DNA from: Phytophthora colocasiae
Taxonomy: Eukaryota > Oomycota > Peronosporomycetes > Peronosporales > Peronosporaceae
Length of the DNA: 64,000 bases
NCBI GenBank assembly: GCA_018806915.1
Contig: JAGKQI010000091.1
Coordinates: forward strand, 2,604,001 to 2,668,000
Direction: 5' to 3'
Below are positions 63,936-64,000 of this stretch, piece after piece (position 1 is the stretch's first letter; each line of letters starts with the position of its first letter). Under the pieces are notes generated by a model. That model saw only the letters and a program-made list of their open reading frames with translations, was not told the origin of the DNA and made no database searches. A program made the translations under genes and the position numbers.

Positions 63936-64000
63936 TGAATAGCAGCACCTCAAGGTCAAGTCTGACTAGAGTTGACTTTCGTTCTTAGTGAGATACATAC

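Overview
This window looks like nuclear DNA of a plant-pathogenic oomycete, most likely Phytophthora. The evidence is RXLR-dEER secreted effector genes, many fragments resembling Crinkler (CRN) effector C-termini, oomycete-type LTR retrotransposons, and short 50-90 bp GT-AG introns. There is a sharp contrast between about 58.6 kb of nested repeats with effector relics (1-58,600) and a compact block of ordinary genes (58,991-64,000). The species cannot be told from sequence alone.

Region 1 (1-30,486). A CRN-like gene relic on the minus strand is split by a three-level nest of retrotransposons. Outer: Copia-1 (339-28126, minus, TSD GATGC). Inside its pol: Gypsy-1 (1802-24269, plus, LTRs of about 1.6 kb, TSD TAAA). 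Inside the gag of Gypsy-1: Copia-2 (5034-10636, plus, TSD TCGGC). At each inner level the interrupted reading frame continues exactly across the insertion. Gypsy-1 is the most unusual element here. It has a very long gag, a pol with two RNase H domains (the first without its catalytic Asp, the second complete), an integrase with a chromodomain, and an uninterrupted 940-codon ORF on the opposite strand between pol and the 3' LTR. The CRN relic also holds a 5'-truncated LINE with a 16-bp TSD. That LINE is in turn interrupted by a TTAA-flanked non-autonomous element (28794-29557).

Region 2 (30,487-37,500). This is an RXLR effector locus. One copy (32397-36412) is split by a complete piggyBac-like transposon (32719-36196, TTAA TSD) whose transposase gene has one 85-bp intron. 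A second partial copy lies inverted upstream and contains a 404-bp very AT-rich insert. A third copy, at 55120-55653, is intact. The copies differ almost only by amino-acid-changing substitutions downstream of the signal peptide.

Region 3 (37,501-58,600). It holds a CRN-like pseudogene, a 3'-truncated Ty3/gypsy element (Gypsy-2, 40043-47740, minus), a tandem miniature LTR element (LTR-int-LTR-int-LTR, 47743-50015, TSD ACAGA), CRN fragments, LINE 3' ends, tRNA-headed SINEs, a foldback hairpin, the intact RXLR gene, and a DUF4246-like pseudogene split by a Gypsy-2 solo LTR (TSD CTGG).

Region 4 (58,991-64,000). Four compact genes: a PH-TBC RabGAP (two exons, plus), a TMEM223-like mitochondrial membrane protein (eight exons, minus, convergent with it), a small three-exon gene of unknown function (plus, divergent from TMEM223), and a coiled-coil protein (minus) running off the right edge. 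Exon boundaries were read by eye from GT-AG sites and frame continuity. Family assignments rest on recognised motifs, not on searches.
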